The notes under the pieces: generated by a model
What the model was told of the DNA's origin: nothing
Databases searched by the model: none
What the model saw: only the letters and a program-made list of their open reading frames with translations
Translations under genes and position numbers: made by a program
Part shown: positions 1 through 12,565 of the stretch, piece after piece
Layout: each line of letters begins with the position of its first letter
How positions within the stretch are numbered: position 1 is the stretch's first letter
Assembly (NCBI RefSeq): GCF_041381155.1
Contig: NC_091142.1
Coordinates: 4,777,778 to 4,841,777, forward strand
DNA: 64,000 nt
DNA from: Argopecten irradians
Taxonomy: Eukaryota; Mollusca; Bivalvia; Pectinida; Pectinidae
Direction: 5' to 3'

Positions 1-224
1 TCATTCACATCCTACTTGCTGTTAAAAAGACGTCAAACAAAATGAAACAAACCAAATTAAATTTAACCAAACTCTGTTTATCTATGATTTGATTATTTAA
101 ATTCCCCACGTTGTAAATTTATAAAGAGGTCATAAAAGTTGTGTGAATTTCTATTATGTGTGTTTGATTATAAGTCTCTTAATACTCTCTACTATTTTAG
201 AGGGGTCTACGGTAGCAGCATCAA

Positions 225-520
225 TGACAGAAGCCGTTGGTTTCGGTTCACGGCCAGGGTCAGAGCACAGAACCTTACTCACAGGAACGAGAACCCAACT
301 GAAGGCCAAAAGTGGGGCGATGTCAAGGGACGTTATATTATAATTAAACAGGCGAAGCAGTCGTTCCACTCCCTTTATGCTGAGCGCTAAGCAGGAGCAG
401 ACACTACCAGGTTTATAGAATATAATGTGTCTCGGCCATGGGAGAGAACCCAGAGACTTCCCACACGGGTTATAACCGAAGGCCGAAAGTGAGGTGGCGT
501 CATGGGATACGTTAGGAAAA
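225..520 (+). repeat. Dispersed repeat D1, fragment
   Basis: Two partial D1 units: 225-335 (cacggccagggtcagagcac, aactgaaggccaaaagtggg) and 349-516 (tcgttccactccctttatgc, gagcgctaagcaggagcaga). D1 is defined in this window by about 20 matching fragments. Confidence 0.7.
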
Positions 521-1285
521 AGAAAGTCAGTTGTGAAAAAGAGAAAAAGATAGGATCCTAAAATAAGTCGTATTTTACGATAATACAATCATTAGTAAGG
601 GAACCGTAATCATAACGTCATAACAGAAATTGAACAATGGTTTTGTGAAGAGTCCCAACTTTATGTACGTCAGTGCAGACCGGTAATTTCTCGGACAGTC
701 AGTTTCAGTGCGGATGTTCTCTGTACCATACCGCGCTGCACTACTTTATAAAGAGTACTCCAGTACATCGTCGCATACTTAGATTACTTAAATACACTTT
801 ATGTTCAAATAATTACTGCTACGAAATTATTTCGGAAATACAATGTCATAATGATGCATTCTATGTTTAATTACATCGATATCTCCGATAACCCTCCAAT
901 TTTGTTGGCTTCATTAATAAACTCGGAAGATAACGTTATATCTAACGCTATAAACGACCCAATAGTGCGTGTAAATGCATGTAATTGATTAATGTTTTCA
1001 GACTGTTATTGCATTTTGTTCACAAAAACATCCATTTATAAGCAGTATTGTATGAAAGCGTACACGATGTGTAGTCCACCAATGGGAGTATATAATATCA
1101 AACACGGACGGTTGTAATATTCCGCATCAGGCTATGTAACACTGGGGTAAAGCACACATGGCCTTATTAATTCATAATGTAGTTTGTCTATTAGGCACAT
1201 AAAATTATGCTGTTTGCATGTCCATTTCAGGCTAATAAACCGCCGGAAGTTATTGATTGTGTAAGGTTTGATGAGTCAACCGGAT
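521..1285. other. Non-coding, no recognised feature
   Basis: AT-rich sequence. Short open frames only; nothing recognised. Confidence 0.5.
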
Positions 1286-1398
1286 CTGGGAGGGGAGGAG
1301 GACAGCTGAGAAGGAATAAGGCGACGGAGAAAAGGAAGGAAGAAATGAGAAGAGGAAGATAGGATTGAGGAAGGAATGAGAAGAGAAAGATACATTGA
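1286..1398. repeat. Purine-rich tract, left block
   Basis: Nearly pure A/G on the plus strand (ggaggggaggaggacagctg, agaaggaataaggcgacgga). Shares gaaggaataagg(c/t)gacgga with the right block near 1994, so the pearl/Helitron-like element at 1400-1877 appears to sit inside one original tract. Confidence 0.7.
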
Positions 1399-1399
1399 A

Positions 1400-1877
1400 G
1401 GAAACAAGTGGCCCAAAGGGCATGTATCGCTCACCTGGTTTGTGATGCCAAGTAATGTTCTGAATACAGGTTCATTATTTTTTTCTAAAAACATTTAAAT
1501 ATCAACCTCTATTTCCCCAATCAGGCCCCACCCCTCCTGTCACAGGGGGTCAATACCAAAATTTATTCAAACTCTATTTCTCTTCCCTCAAGGATATTTT
1601 GGCCAAATTTTGTTAAAACACCTGCAGAACTCTATGGCTAGTAGCAATGTAAAGGATTTACCTCTGTTTCCCTTATTTGGCCCGCCCCTCCTGTCCACGG
1701 GGGTCAGAGTCAAAATTTATACAAAATCTGTTCCTCTTCCCCAAAGGATGTCTCTGGCCAAATTCGAATGGAGAACTCTATGAATAGTAGCGATTTAATG
1801 GAATTGTTGACGGACGGATGGACGACGGACGCCGCGCCATTACATAAGCTCACCGGCCCTTCGGGCCAGGTGAGCTA
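1400..1877 (+). mobile_element. Pearl/Helitron-like non-autonomous element with terminal hairpin
   Basis: Two imperfect tandem units of about 160 bp (1521-1680 and 1681-1800; each with ggccc..cccctcctgtc, gggggtca, aaaatttat, ctcttcccc-aagga). Then gacggacggatggacgacgg and a strong hairpin at 1848-1877 (agctcaccggccc, loop ttc, gggccaggtgagct) ending in CTAA. The left end has gtggcccaaagggcatgtat and cgctcacctgg. A 3' hairpin and CTRR end recall Helitrons, and tandem core units recall the pearl elements of bivalves. Class is inferred. Confidence 0.55.
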
Positions 1878-2215
1878 ACGACGAAGGAAGGGAGGGTTGA
1901 GAATAGGAAGGTAGGAATAGTGGAGGGAAGGAGAATCGAAAGGAAGATGAGGAAGGGAAGTAGGAGAGATGAAAAGTAAGAAAAAGGAATAGAGAAGGAA
2001 TAAGGTGACGGAGGAAAAGGGAAAGTGGCATGGCAAGGAGAAATGACGGAGGAGTATGAGAAGATGATGTAGGGTGAAGCGATGGTCGTCTGGAGGAGGT
2101 TTTTATAGGATGAGATTTATAAAAGAATTGTCGGAAAACAGAAAGGAGAGGTTCTAGGAGAAAGAGAGGAGGACGTCTGTAGGACAGAAGAGGACTATAA
2201 TGAGGATATTTGGGA
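1878..2215. repeat. Purine-rich tract, right block
   Basis: About 340 bp dominated by A and G (gacgaaggaagggagggttg, aggaagatgaggaagggaag and similar). Possible triplex or slippage-prone DNA. The 126-codon minus frame here is a low-complexity Ser/Pro/Leu reading of this tract, not a gene. Confidence 0.7.
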
Positions 2216-2224
2216 GACATTGTA

Positions 2225-5050
2225 TTAGGAGAAATGTGGGACTAGAGAAAAATGCGATTCGAAGGATTATATAAAATCAAAAAAATGAGGAATAATTATG
2301 ACGGAATTAGTTCACGCGTAAATACTCACAATTGTACAATTTGAAGAGTGTAGTGAAGGGCAAGATGACAGGACTGGTACGGTCTTAATTTTAAATTAGG
2401 CATGTCATGTTTTTGAAGATAAAGTATTAATTTTGTTCTTGTACAGTAACTAGTTCAATTTTATTTTCTATTAAGTTGTCCCACAATATTGACTACTTCC
2501 TTATAGTGTTCTCCAAGGAGACTTCGTTTGACTTTGATAATTACCCTCAAGGGACATACACCACATGACGTGCTTATAATTCGATTTTCCTAGTGAATGT
2601 GCATTTCATAACCAGAAATCATTTGGAGAAATCTAATGTCCCAAAGGAACGTTTACTGCTTTGATTAAATACATTCGATTTGGTTTAGTCAATTGCCTAA
2701 AATAATTTAATTTTCTGTCTCTTGAAATCTTTAAGGTGACGTAGTTAAGGATGTGAATATCTGTATAGTCGTAGATTAGTCAATACAGGAAGGATTAACC
2801 GAATCATTCTAAATTATTATACAATAGCAGACTGCCTAATTAAATTATCTATACTTCAAATGGTTGGAATCTTAATTTTGAATTGAACCATCTACCCCTA
2901 TTGTAAAAGGCGACAAAATTTGGGAAATTATCTTTTCACTTCTTCCCAATCCTAAAATTTCCATCGACAACGTCTCTTGTTTGACCTTCAGTTCAGTGCT
3001 TGTCCATGTGAAGGTTTTGGATTCTATTCTCTGACCGAGACGCACCTTATTGTATAAAATGATAGGTTACCAGAAAGGAAGTGGGACGACTGACTTGCCC
3101 GTTATCAGTAAAATATGACCGTATGGGCTATACGAATATGGTCTGAAGCCTCTCAAAACATAAACATTTGAACACATTGGAGGCTTAAATGTCGTGACTG
3201 AGAATATCCACAGAATCCTAAAATAAAGAACTCAAACGCTCAATGAAATTTACTAGCTAACGAGAGATTGGTTGGTTGAATGATTACATTAACAGCCAAA
3301 GTAAGTCATTTAAGAACGGCATTCGAATGTGTGCTTTTGGAAACTGCGGTATGTTACTGTTGTGGCTCTTCAAGGCACAGAACAAACACATCCTATCCGA
3401 GAGAAACAATAATTCCATAATGATTCGCAATCTACAAAACACATGTACATTATCTAGTCAGCATCATTGCCTTTGCAGTTCATATAGAATAGAGCATTGA
3501 AATGCGCATGCTAAGAGGTCATTATACCTATCACGTGACAGCCCCGTCCAGGTGTCACCTATATCTTTATTTAAGATGTACCGGCAGTCTGATTAACACA
3601 CTTTTTGATATTCAGAGAGTCACGACATTTTACTAACCATTGTTTTAATAATCATATTACTGAACAGAGTATTAAACAGTGGCTTGTTATCAAAAAGTAA
3701 GATAGGGAATAATGCAGTTCAGATTCCGTATATGAAATAGCATGACTTTATCGGCTTATAATCAGTCAATGCCAAATAAGCGTTTTAAACAAAATAACCC
3801 TATTCAAACAACATTAATATACCTGTTTTAAGTATGTGTATTCTAGATTTTACATACAGCACTTCAAAATACTTTAATGACAATTGCTATACGAATGCGT
3901 CTGCCTTTATTTGACCTTGAGTATTAATTCCTCATTTACTTTCGTTCTGTCGACACTATTATAGAATCTTACTTTGAATTTCAAAAATTGAACAACACAT
4001 TAGTTTGACCTTAAAAAGCTGTCCTTCTAAGTCATTGAAAGAGTCCCATCATTTCCTTGTATATCCGTCTAGAACCCCGTCTCCATTGGACATTAATAAT
4101 AGGATGTCCATCTAGACCCCCGTCTTTATGTAATTCTGACATCTGAATGTCGTTTGGAAAACCTTTCCTTGTAGAACCAGTGTCTTGGTACTACACATGT
4201 TCGTATTATAATTAAGCTTGTTTTTTTATATACATAAATAGTTTTGGACAGGAGTGGACCGTTCAACGAAAGGAAGACTAAATCCGGTTAATTTCCTATC
4301 CATACACGTTTCCATATCCAGTGTAATTATCGGGGAAGCTGTTGATGTCCGAGACACATCCGTCTCCACAGGGGTATGGTGTTGTTGTCGTAACTTGGCT
4401 GGGACATTGCTACATGGTAATCCCCCTCCCCATGTAAAGTCTGATATTGGATTTATCTGTAAATATCAAAGGTCGCTACATTGTACAACATTAACATATA
4501 GGAAGGACTGCAAACAGGATTTTCACTTTTACATGACGTTATTAATATGTTTCGCATCACATGAATGATAGTTGACAACCTTAACGATCTTGTAGCTATG
4601 AATATTAGTAACTTAGACAAGCATTTTGATTTCTGTCGTACTAAACATGCTTCGATAAATGTTGGTTTTTTTTTGTATGTATTCTCTGGCAATACTGCGG
4701 ACTGTTCAAAATGTCGGGAACGCTATTCTTTCCCGAGGGGATGTCTCGGCAATAAAATCAATGACATACTTCCGGTTATAAAGGGGTAGATTCACGAATG
4801 GTATTTTTGGCCCGTTTTTATGAAAGTTTCAAAAACAATTTTTAGCATTATTTATGTAAATACAGCAAAAAAGGATAATGTTGGGACAAATTTTTTATTT
4901 TGTCTGTATAACGAAAAATTGTTGCCAGAACGCTTCAGATTTTTATGACATATTGATACGGTATGCTAATGTTAAAATTGCACAAACATATCATAAACAG
5001 CAAATGAGTCACGGTACAGTGCATTGGTTATAAGCTTATACCTTTGACAT
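2225..5050. other. Non-coding, no recognised feature
   Basis: No frame longer than about 104 codons and none with a recognisable family. 4060-4140 contains a small repeated phrase (ccgtctagaaccccgtct and ccatctagacccccgtct). Confidence 0.45.
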
Positions 5051-5054
5051 TAAA

Positions 5055-5205
5055 AGAGACCGCGGTGGTCGAGTGTTAAAGTGTAAATAACATATTTTCT
5101 CCTGGAATTCGAGTTTGTAACCCATAAATATAACAATCGCCAGGTACATTTGAACGTACCAAAGGTGGATGAACTTTATGGGGTCCTCCAATTTCACCAA
5201 TTCCA
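5055..5205 (+). repeat. Degraded SINE-like sequence
   Basis: gaccgcggtggtcgagtgtt resembles a tRNA-derived A box and cctggaattcgagtttgtaa a B box, followed by caatcgccaggtac, the phrase seen in bivalve SINEs and near 58385-58400. Weak. Confidence 0.3.
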
Positions 5206-5259
5206 GTACTTGTCTTTAAATAGAAATATGTGTTTGTAGCAAGAAATTAACCGGAGCTA

Positions 5260-5875
5260 AAAGCATGGCAATATGTTCAGTGTCGACCCGTACTAGATGT
5301 CTTTATGATGATTTTGGTCAAAACTAGGCATGCCTCACGGTTGGATATCTAAGTTAATGTTAGTCTAGATCAGATTTGAATATGTTTCCAAGGTAACAAA
5401 GAAAATAGAAAAAACTGAAAGGTTTTCTAAACCCAAAGGCACAACCAGGACACTAGTTCAATACACATTATACACAAATTTAAGTTCTCGGAGTTGAGTT
5501 GAACAGCTTTGGGATTTTAACCCGGAAAGGAAAGTAATTTGATACATATTAGTTTGGTGTTTTAATGTTTCCATGGTAACAGAAAATCAATCAAAGGGTA
5601 AAACATTTCCGAAAGTTTCTCAAGCTCAGTTTAATGGATTTGGAGTTATTACACGGGACAGTAGCACGATTTTATGCTTTGGATGGTTACAGTAAAAACT
5701 TTTCAAAAATGAAAGGTCTTTAATACCAAATGGCACGACTAGGGAAATAGCCGGACATGCACATTAATGTTTGTGGATACAAGATGAAAGGTTATGGAGT
5801 TATAGCCCGGAAAATTCACTCGGACTAATGAATGGACGGACGGAATCCAAATTAATATCCACTGCAAACACGTTT
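5260..5875 (+). mobile_element. Tandem-unit repeat element ending in an imperfect hairpin
   Basis: Three diverged units of about 180 bp, each with atgtttcca(a/t)ggtaac or ggatggttacagta, an aaggttttctaaacccaaaggcac-like block and an agttatagcccggaaa-like block. They are followed by atgaatggacggacggaat and an imperfect inverted repeat tatccactgc ... gcggaggata. Same plan as 1400-1877 and 58890-59385. Inferred non-autonomous element. Confidence 0.45.
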
Positions 5876-8811
5876 CGCGGAGGATAAAAGTTTGACAATA
5901 AAAGGATGTTACCTAATCCAATGAACTATCGTCATTATTGTAAATATCCACCATTTGCATTTTACCTCTAAGTTACGAGGTTTGGCAAACGTGAAGCATA
6001 TAATCGGAGGTCGAAATTGTTACGGAGGGACTATAACTTTCCTCCCCCACAAAAATATTGTAAGTCCGGCAATAATTGATCATAAAAAACCCATTAATAT
6101 AACAAATCGAAACCTCAAACAATCAACAATTTTCTTAATTTCTTTTTATCGTTCGGTTCCGTTATCACAAGGCTTCTGAAGGAGTCGCCGCGGAAACACA
6201 TTTCCTGTCGAGTTCTAAAGAAACTGGTATAATTTTCCCTATTTACATGCAAATGTCTCGGCGGGAGAGAACATATTATTTATGGAGTAAAATTCTTGCT
6301 GTTAATTTATATTATCAGTCACAAACTCAGTCTTTCGTGGAGCTCGTATATCACAGCATGCATTGATTATTCTCTCTGCTTTACACGTGTATGATCATAT
6401 TCCAATATTCCATACAATAAATCTCTCGTTGTACATAGACAATAATAACATATTGCTTATGCAATAGATAACTTAGAAATGAAGTAGATTTTCCGACAGC
6501 AAAATTTTAATCAGAAAGCATATCCGTCATTTAAATTACACATGCTCCACTTTAGTTTATTTCGAGGAACACTTGAACTGAATCGAGCTAGCCCACGAGG
6601 TTGTATTGTTGTGTACCATAGTGACGGGGCTCGTGGCCTGTTTCCGGAATGTTGTGTTTTTTTCTCCGGCTTTGGCAGCGTTGTATAAAGTAGAAACACA
6701 ATCAAGCGTTCTGTTGATCTAAGCGGACATGTGATAACTTCATTACAAAGAGGCTTGGAATCGTCCAGACTGTTGCTAGGTAGTTTTGACAGTAAAAACA
6801 TTAAATTACTAATCGTATTTTTCGGATGCGACAATGGCATTTGAATTGTAACAGGAGAGGAGAAAATGTAGCGGCGAGACTGGGCTCATACCCGGGATCT
6901 TCAAACACTTGTTAAATGTTCTTCTGGCTGACCCAGTCCCTACACATTACAGAATAATCAAAATGCCGTTTGAACTATGACTCCACTAGTTGATGATAGG
7001 GTCCCATTTATAATTTGTACTCGATATAATTTTCTCCTAGAATTAGGCCGGAACTTCTTTGAAATAAAACTATCTTTGAAACGATACTCTTCGGCTATGA
7101 TATTTGGAAAATGTTTCGATTTTCTCTTAATTCTTTAATGTGAATTCAAAAATGTTATCAACAGACCGTTTCAGAACGATCCCTCATGTGTGATGGTTGC
7201 TTGCGTTTTTTTTCTGTTCATCTGTTTTCCTGGTTTCTACGTTTCATAATCAGAATTGCACATGGATTGTTGACTGCTGATAAGTGAATGACGGAGAACT
7301 ACAGTATAGTGAATCGCACGAGGAAAATTTAACCTCTCACAGCCAAACAAAACAGATTCTGCATGAAAGCTGTTCAACTATGTACAGCACACGACAAAGC
7401 TCGACGAGTTTCACACGTAAGTATGTGAAATATTATCAAATTACGAAGAACTGAAAAGTTCTTATTTGAACATAAGGAATGTCTTTCGAGGAGTGTTTCT
7501 TTGTCCTGATTGAAGCTCACGAATGATCTTAATTTGGAAGAAAACCGGAGTACTCTGGGAAAAACATTATCATAGAACAGGTGACGTTTTCGCGACCAAA
7601 GGAAAAAATCTACACTGAACTAAGAGAATAGCTACCTAAAACTGGGTCACCTGAATCAACACCGACACTTTATCACATTGTACTATTATTCAGGGAGATA
7701 TGACACTTTGATCATGGTCCACGATAGGCCATATTTAATAATTTTCGTCAATAATGTCTTGAAAGCTGGAGGTAATTTGATGGTATCCCAGGCGTTCAGT
7801 ATTTGGGACTGAGATAGACATACTCTCGAATATTATTCTAACAAAGATTAATCGAATTCTTTACAAAGGCATTCCTTCATCACAATTTACACCATAACGT
7901 GATAAATTATACACCGTACATCAATAAAACGCGAAAATGAATAATTAGATCTATGCCTTTTATAATCAATGTTCATTATTCAAGCCTCTGCTAGCGTTCC
8001 TGATGAAATGTTTTTTGTTGTCATGGCTGCATTTAGTGCGAAACCATTACTGGTACGCCTATAAAAGAAGCCCGTCGTCCCATAAAAGGCAAACATTTAA
8101 GTGAATGAGATACGGAAATGATAAATCGTGGTTATATAAACCCTTTTCGTCGGACATTAGGTTGCGGATACGCACCAAATTACGGACGCTATCGGAAATT
8201 TGGCGAGATGGTAGGGGCAGTCTCGGAGCCGTTAAGATAAGCCAGCGTTGATATCGTTTCTGTTCGTCCTTTTTATTGATTTGTGTTTTTAGGTAATCTG
8301 CATCTGCAGTATAAGCAGGCGAAACTGCACAGACATAAAAGCTTTAATCAGGATTCGATGCGGAGGGACGTCTCCGCCTCCGTTGATCCCTTGAGTGCCG
8401 TTACGGAGATATGATTACTAACGGAGGACGGATTGACGCTCCGTTCAGACGACTGTGCATGAGTTATTGGTAAAATTAACTTGATTAGATAAAAGTAAAA
8501 TAATTATAAAATGAATGCAAACCTTTGAAGGTGATATCCAAACCTTGTTTATATTTGTCTGTACCAATGTAATTTCGAGGATAGAAGGCTTGGCCTTATT
8601 TTTGTTACTAAAACAAGAAAACTTTGATACCAAAGACAACACAAGGTAATATAACACATTCAAAGACGCCATTGGACGTTTCCAATGAAAAACAAAAGAA
8701 TGTGTCGCATACCGCCATCGTCATTTATGAAGACGCACACAGATGATTACCCTGTCGCAGACGTCTTTTTTGCTCACTTCCTTAAATAATGTTTGTTTTT
8801 TGCTTTTCAGT
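5876..8811. other. Non-coding, no recognised feature
   Basis: No supported gene. The 109-codon minus frame at 6511-6840 has no recognised motif. 8355-8445 is locally GC-richer with repeated ctccg/cggag phrases that could pair. Confidence 0.45.
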
Positions 8812-8939
8812 TCCACTATACAAGACACAATATGAATATACCGCAGTCTCCCAAAATACATTCCCAAACTTCATACACGCAACACATCGCATACATTGGA
8901 AGCCGCCCTTATATAATCCTTCATAAGACGTTAATTTAA
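8812..8939 (-). repeat. Dispersed repeat D1, fragment
   Basis: Plus strand shows accgcagtctcccaaaata, cgcaacacatcgcatacat and aagacgttaattta, the reverse complement of the D1 head. Abuts the first TTAA MITE. Confidence 0.65.
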
Positions 8940-9293
8940 AGATGCTCCACCGCAGACAAATTGTATTTTTCCCTATCGAAAACAGTAGAAGACGATTTAG
9001 TGTTTTTCTTCCGTTACAAAAGTTACTTACTTTACACCATTACCACCATTGGAAAGTTTGAGCTTCTAATTTCACTTCAAGTTAAAATTACAAAACATAA
9101 TTAATTGCATCCCGAAAAAATTCCGTGGCACTATATTCTATATGAAATGAAGTACTGATTGCGTATGCACCAAAGGCAAAATGAATTATTATTTTTTTTT
9201 TTTGCGTTAATTTGACACATATATACACGATTAAACACCAATTATTGTTCAAGTTATGAATATAATTTATGGTCTGTCGGCGGTGGAGCATCT
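8940..9293. mobile_element. TTAA-flanked MITE, copy 1
   Basis: 354 bp. Starts TTAA|agatgctccaccgcagaca and ends tctgtcggcggtggagcatct|tta; the ends are inverted repeats of about 20 bp. No coding capacity; a piggyBac-type transposase is implied by the TTAA target only. Confidence 0.8.
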
Positions 9294-9295
9294 TT

Positions 9296-9647
9296 AGATG
9301 CTCCACCGCTGACAAACATTATTTTTTCACAATCAAAAACAGGAGCAGACGATTTTGTATTTTTCTTCAGTTACAAAAGGTACTTAATTTACACCATAAT
9401 AACCATTGAGAAGTTTGAGCTTCTAATTTTACTTCAAGATAAAAAATATCAAAAATAATTAATTGCATCCCGAAAAAATTCTGATGCACTATGTCCTATA
9501 TGGAATGCAGTAATGATTGCGCATGCACCGAAAGCTAAATATTTTTAATTACTTTTTGTGTTAATCAAACATATATTTACACGATTAAACACCAATTATT
9601 GCTCAAATAATGGCTATCGTTTATGCTCTGTCGGTAATGGAGCATCT
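9296..9647. mobile_element. TTAA-flanked MITE, copy 2
   Basis: Starts immediately after copy 1 (ggagcatctttagatgctcc forms the junction) in the same orientation; ends tggagcatct|TTAA. Interior matches copies 1 and 3 (ttcttcagttacaaaaggta, taattgcatcccgaaaaaat). Confidence 0.8.
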
Positions 9648-9778
9648 TTAATAATAATAAAAAAACCCAAATTGACTCAGGGCCTAATACCTTCCAGCAC
9701 GCGGATGCAACACAAAACAAAACTACTTATGTAATGCCTTAGTGGTCATTCAAATGTAGACTAATCTTCTTCATCTAC

Positions 9779-9893
9779 GTTGTTTGTTATGATAAATTAA
9801 TGTCCTATTATCAGCCCGGGTCATGTAAGGACGGTCTCCCATGTATGCATAGTGTATGTAGTATGAGATGCGTGTTTTGGGTTCTTAAGCATT
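9779..9893 (+). repeat. Dispersed repeat D1, fragment
   Basis: D1 head: tgtcctattatcagcccggg, tcatgtaaggacggtctccc, tgcgtgttttggg. Lies between MITE copies 2 and 3. Confidence 0.65.
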
Positions 9894-9938
9894 TAAGGAC
9901 ACTAGTTACTCTTGAATTATCGATAAAGAATCATTTAA

Positions 9939-10292
9939 AGATGCTTCACCGATGACAAATGTTTTTCTCTCTATCAAAAACAGGAACAGACAAATTAGTA
10001 TTTTTCTTCACTTACAAAAGTTATTTACTTAACGCCATTACCACAATTTAAAAGTTTGAGCTACTAATTTTATTTCAAGATAAAAATATTGAAAATAATT
10101 AATTGCATCCCGAAAAAAATCCATGGCACTATGTTCTATATGGAAAGAAGTACTGATTGCGCATGCACCGAAAGCAAAATCAATTATTTTATATTATTTT
10201 TTGTGTTAGTTAGACATGTATATACACGAATAAACACCAATTATTGTTCAAATGATGGACACCATTTATGCTCTGTCGGCGGTTGAGCATCT
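9939..10292. mobile_element. TTAA-flanked MITE, copy 3
   Basis: 354 bp, TTAA|agatgcttcaccgatgaca ... tcggcggttgagcatct|TTAA: both TTAA flanks preserved. Separated from copy 2 by 290 bp containing a D1 fragment. Confidence 0.82.
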
Positions 10293-10299
10293 TTAATGA

Positions 10300-11510
10300 A
10301 TTGCAATTGAAGGGCTTTCCTTCTGTTATGGTTTCATATGAAGAAACCTTATATCAGGAAATATGGTAAGGAAGTATTTGTGTTTTTGATAAAACTGGAC
10401 ATTACCAACATATCATTTCGCCAAATTTCTCAGTTCATTGCAGCCTTCTGATTCATGAATAATAACGAATGGTCTTACATACCACTGTCTTGTTAATGTC
10501 GTAAAAATTCATATTTGTTATTATTATCAACATTTTCTTGCTGTGGTTTTTTACATATTGAATCAAACTCCTCAACAATCTTACAGGGCAAAATAGGGAA
10601 GAAATGCTTTTAATTATGCATGAATTAATTTACAGTTGAACATTTTGTTTGGAACAGGTATATAATGTTACCTTCCAATAACATGATTAAGTAGCCTAAG
10701 GTTTATTTGTTTTCACCGGGAACTCTGGATTCACACCATCAAAAATCGACCTTGCCGTTAAATGACCCTAGCCTATTACTTAACGGAAAACAATCAAACA
10801 AAACTCATTACGTAATAAAATGTAGTGTATTGGACTTGCATATGTTCCTTACATTACACAATTCCGACTGAGAAATTCCAAGGACGAGGAGCGGCCCTCG
10901 GCGTTCGGTAATAATATCTGTCTGTAGTTAACGCCAACGTAAGTCTGGAGTATGAGCATGGTCTAACATGTAACGGCTAATAACCCTGTCACTTTACTGT
11001 CTGAGAATGTATGGGTGTTAGAAAACACATCTATCTTCCAGTAAAACGTGTATATACCTTGTATTGGTAGCACGCAATATTTCCACAACTGTAAATGCCC
11101 ATGTGCTGACTCTTCAAATCTGTAATAGGTTTTTATATATCACTGTCGATCGTTTCCACCGCATAGCTGTCATAATGGAAACTGTCGGTTCTGCAGGTTG
11201 AGTTTTAAAATTGTACCAGCTGCATCTATTGCATGATCTTAAGGTTTTAGATGCTGTTTAAGCTAGTGATACTTTGTATACCTATCATACCTAAAAGATA
11301 AAAAAGGTGTGTATGCATCAGGCCTAACGTTATTACTTTTGACTCGTAGATTGTTGTGTTGTTTGCAAAATTTTGGCAAAATATGCAAAAAATGTACATT
11401 ACAGTTTAGCAAGTCCACAGGCTTCAGTACATATTTCTGTCACCCCAAAAAACCATGTCATTATATTTACTAGTGTCTATAACATGTACAAGGAGAGCTT
11501 GTATGACCGC
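10300..11510. other. Non-coding, no recognised feature
   Basis: AT-rich; nothing recognised on either strand. Confidence 0.5.
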
Positions 11511-11514
11511 ACCT

Positions 11515-12010
11515 AATATACGCTACTCATTGTATACACGGAAGGCCGTCATAACATGACCCTGGCTCTTAATAGGACGTTAAAATAAACAAACAAACAA
11601 ACATACAAACAAACAAAATGTTTGACCGGATACGACGTTACAAAAAAACACACATCGAGTCTTGTTTGAACAAAGGCGACTAAATTTGTGATGTTGTATT
11701 TTCTCTTATTTCCATTTTTTTCATCTTTTCCTTCCTAGAGTCTTCCTTGACATGTCTCATTTTTGGCTATAAATTGGGGTATTCGCCCCTTTGAGGAAGC
11801 CTCTGGGTTCTGTCCCCCTGTTCTTGAGACACACCAAAGTCTATACAAGTGATATTTATTGCTTCTGCTGAAAGTAGTCGGAACAATGTTAAAAACAATC
11901 TAGCAATCAATCAACCTGCTTAAAACACAGTATTAACGGAGTGGGACGACCGGTTTGACCGTTACCAGTACACTGGGATCGGCGGGTTGTGCGAATCGGT
12001 GTATTTGGCA
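11515..12010 (-). repeat. Dispersed repeat D1, fragments
   Basis: Minus-strand D1 pieces: 11535-11620 (catgaccctggctcttaata, ggacgttaaaataaacaaac), 11760-11880 (gggttctgtccccctgttct) and 11938-12010 (gagtgggacgaccggtttga). The order follows one degraded copy. Confidence 0.6.
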
Positions 12011-12565
12011 GTATTTTTGTCTTGAAAAGTTATATGTGTCATATTTAGACGAAAGATTTGAGATGGCGTCGTTTCTTCAGTAATCTATTGAAAATCATAA
12101 AATTTGATAATTCATCTTCTCATTTAAATGCACGGTAAACAGGCATGATACTTTGTAAATATTAGGAAGAACATAATTGGAATAATTAATGGTTTTTATG
12201 TTTGTGTTTAGATGAAAATATAATATTGATAATAGTAGCTTTCTATGATAAGTGTAATATCTAACTAGATAATTTAGGTATATTGTGAACAAAAGAAACC
12301 AGTTTTTTAAATTCATTATGTTATATCATTTATGCTGAGTCATGACGTTTTTCATTCAGGGATTTTTTTTAATGGAAAAAAAATTGAAAGTGCCCAATAA
12401 AAGACTAATGGTTAAAGCCATGGAATATTTGGTGTGAGAGCGTTCAGAGGTGGAACGGTTGGTTTACGAAAGAGGTATGTTAGTGTATAGGATTTGGAAC
12501 GTCTATTGACTTGCATCGCCTTGAGATATTTATTTTCTTTGAGAGCGTCTAGTATAAGAACAATT

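Noticed and set aside
154..588. 144-codon minus frame and overlapping plus frames
   Set aside because: They lie over D1 repeat sequence and shift with it; no family signature.
1840..2220. 126-codon minus frame rich in Ser, Pro, Leu and Phe
   Set aside because: Low-complexity reading of the purine-rich tract.
9088..9315. 75-codon minus frame
   Set aside because: Inside the TTAA MITE and spanning its end; not a gene.
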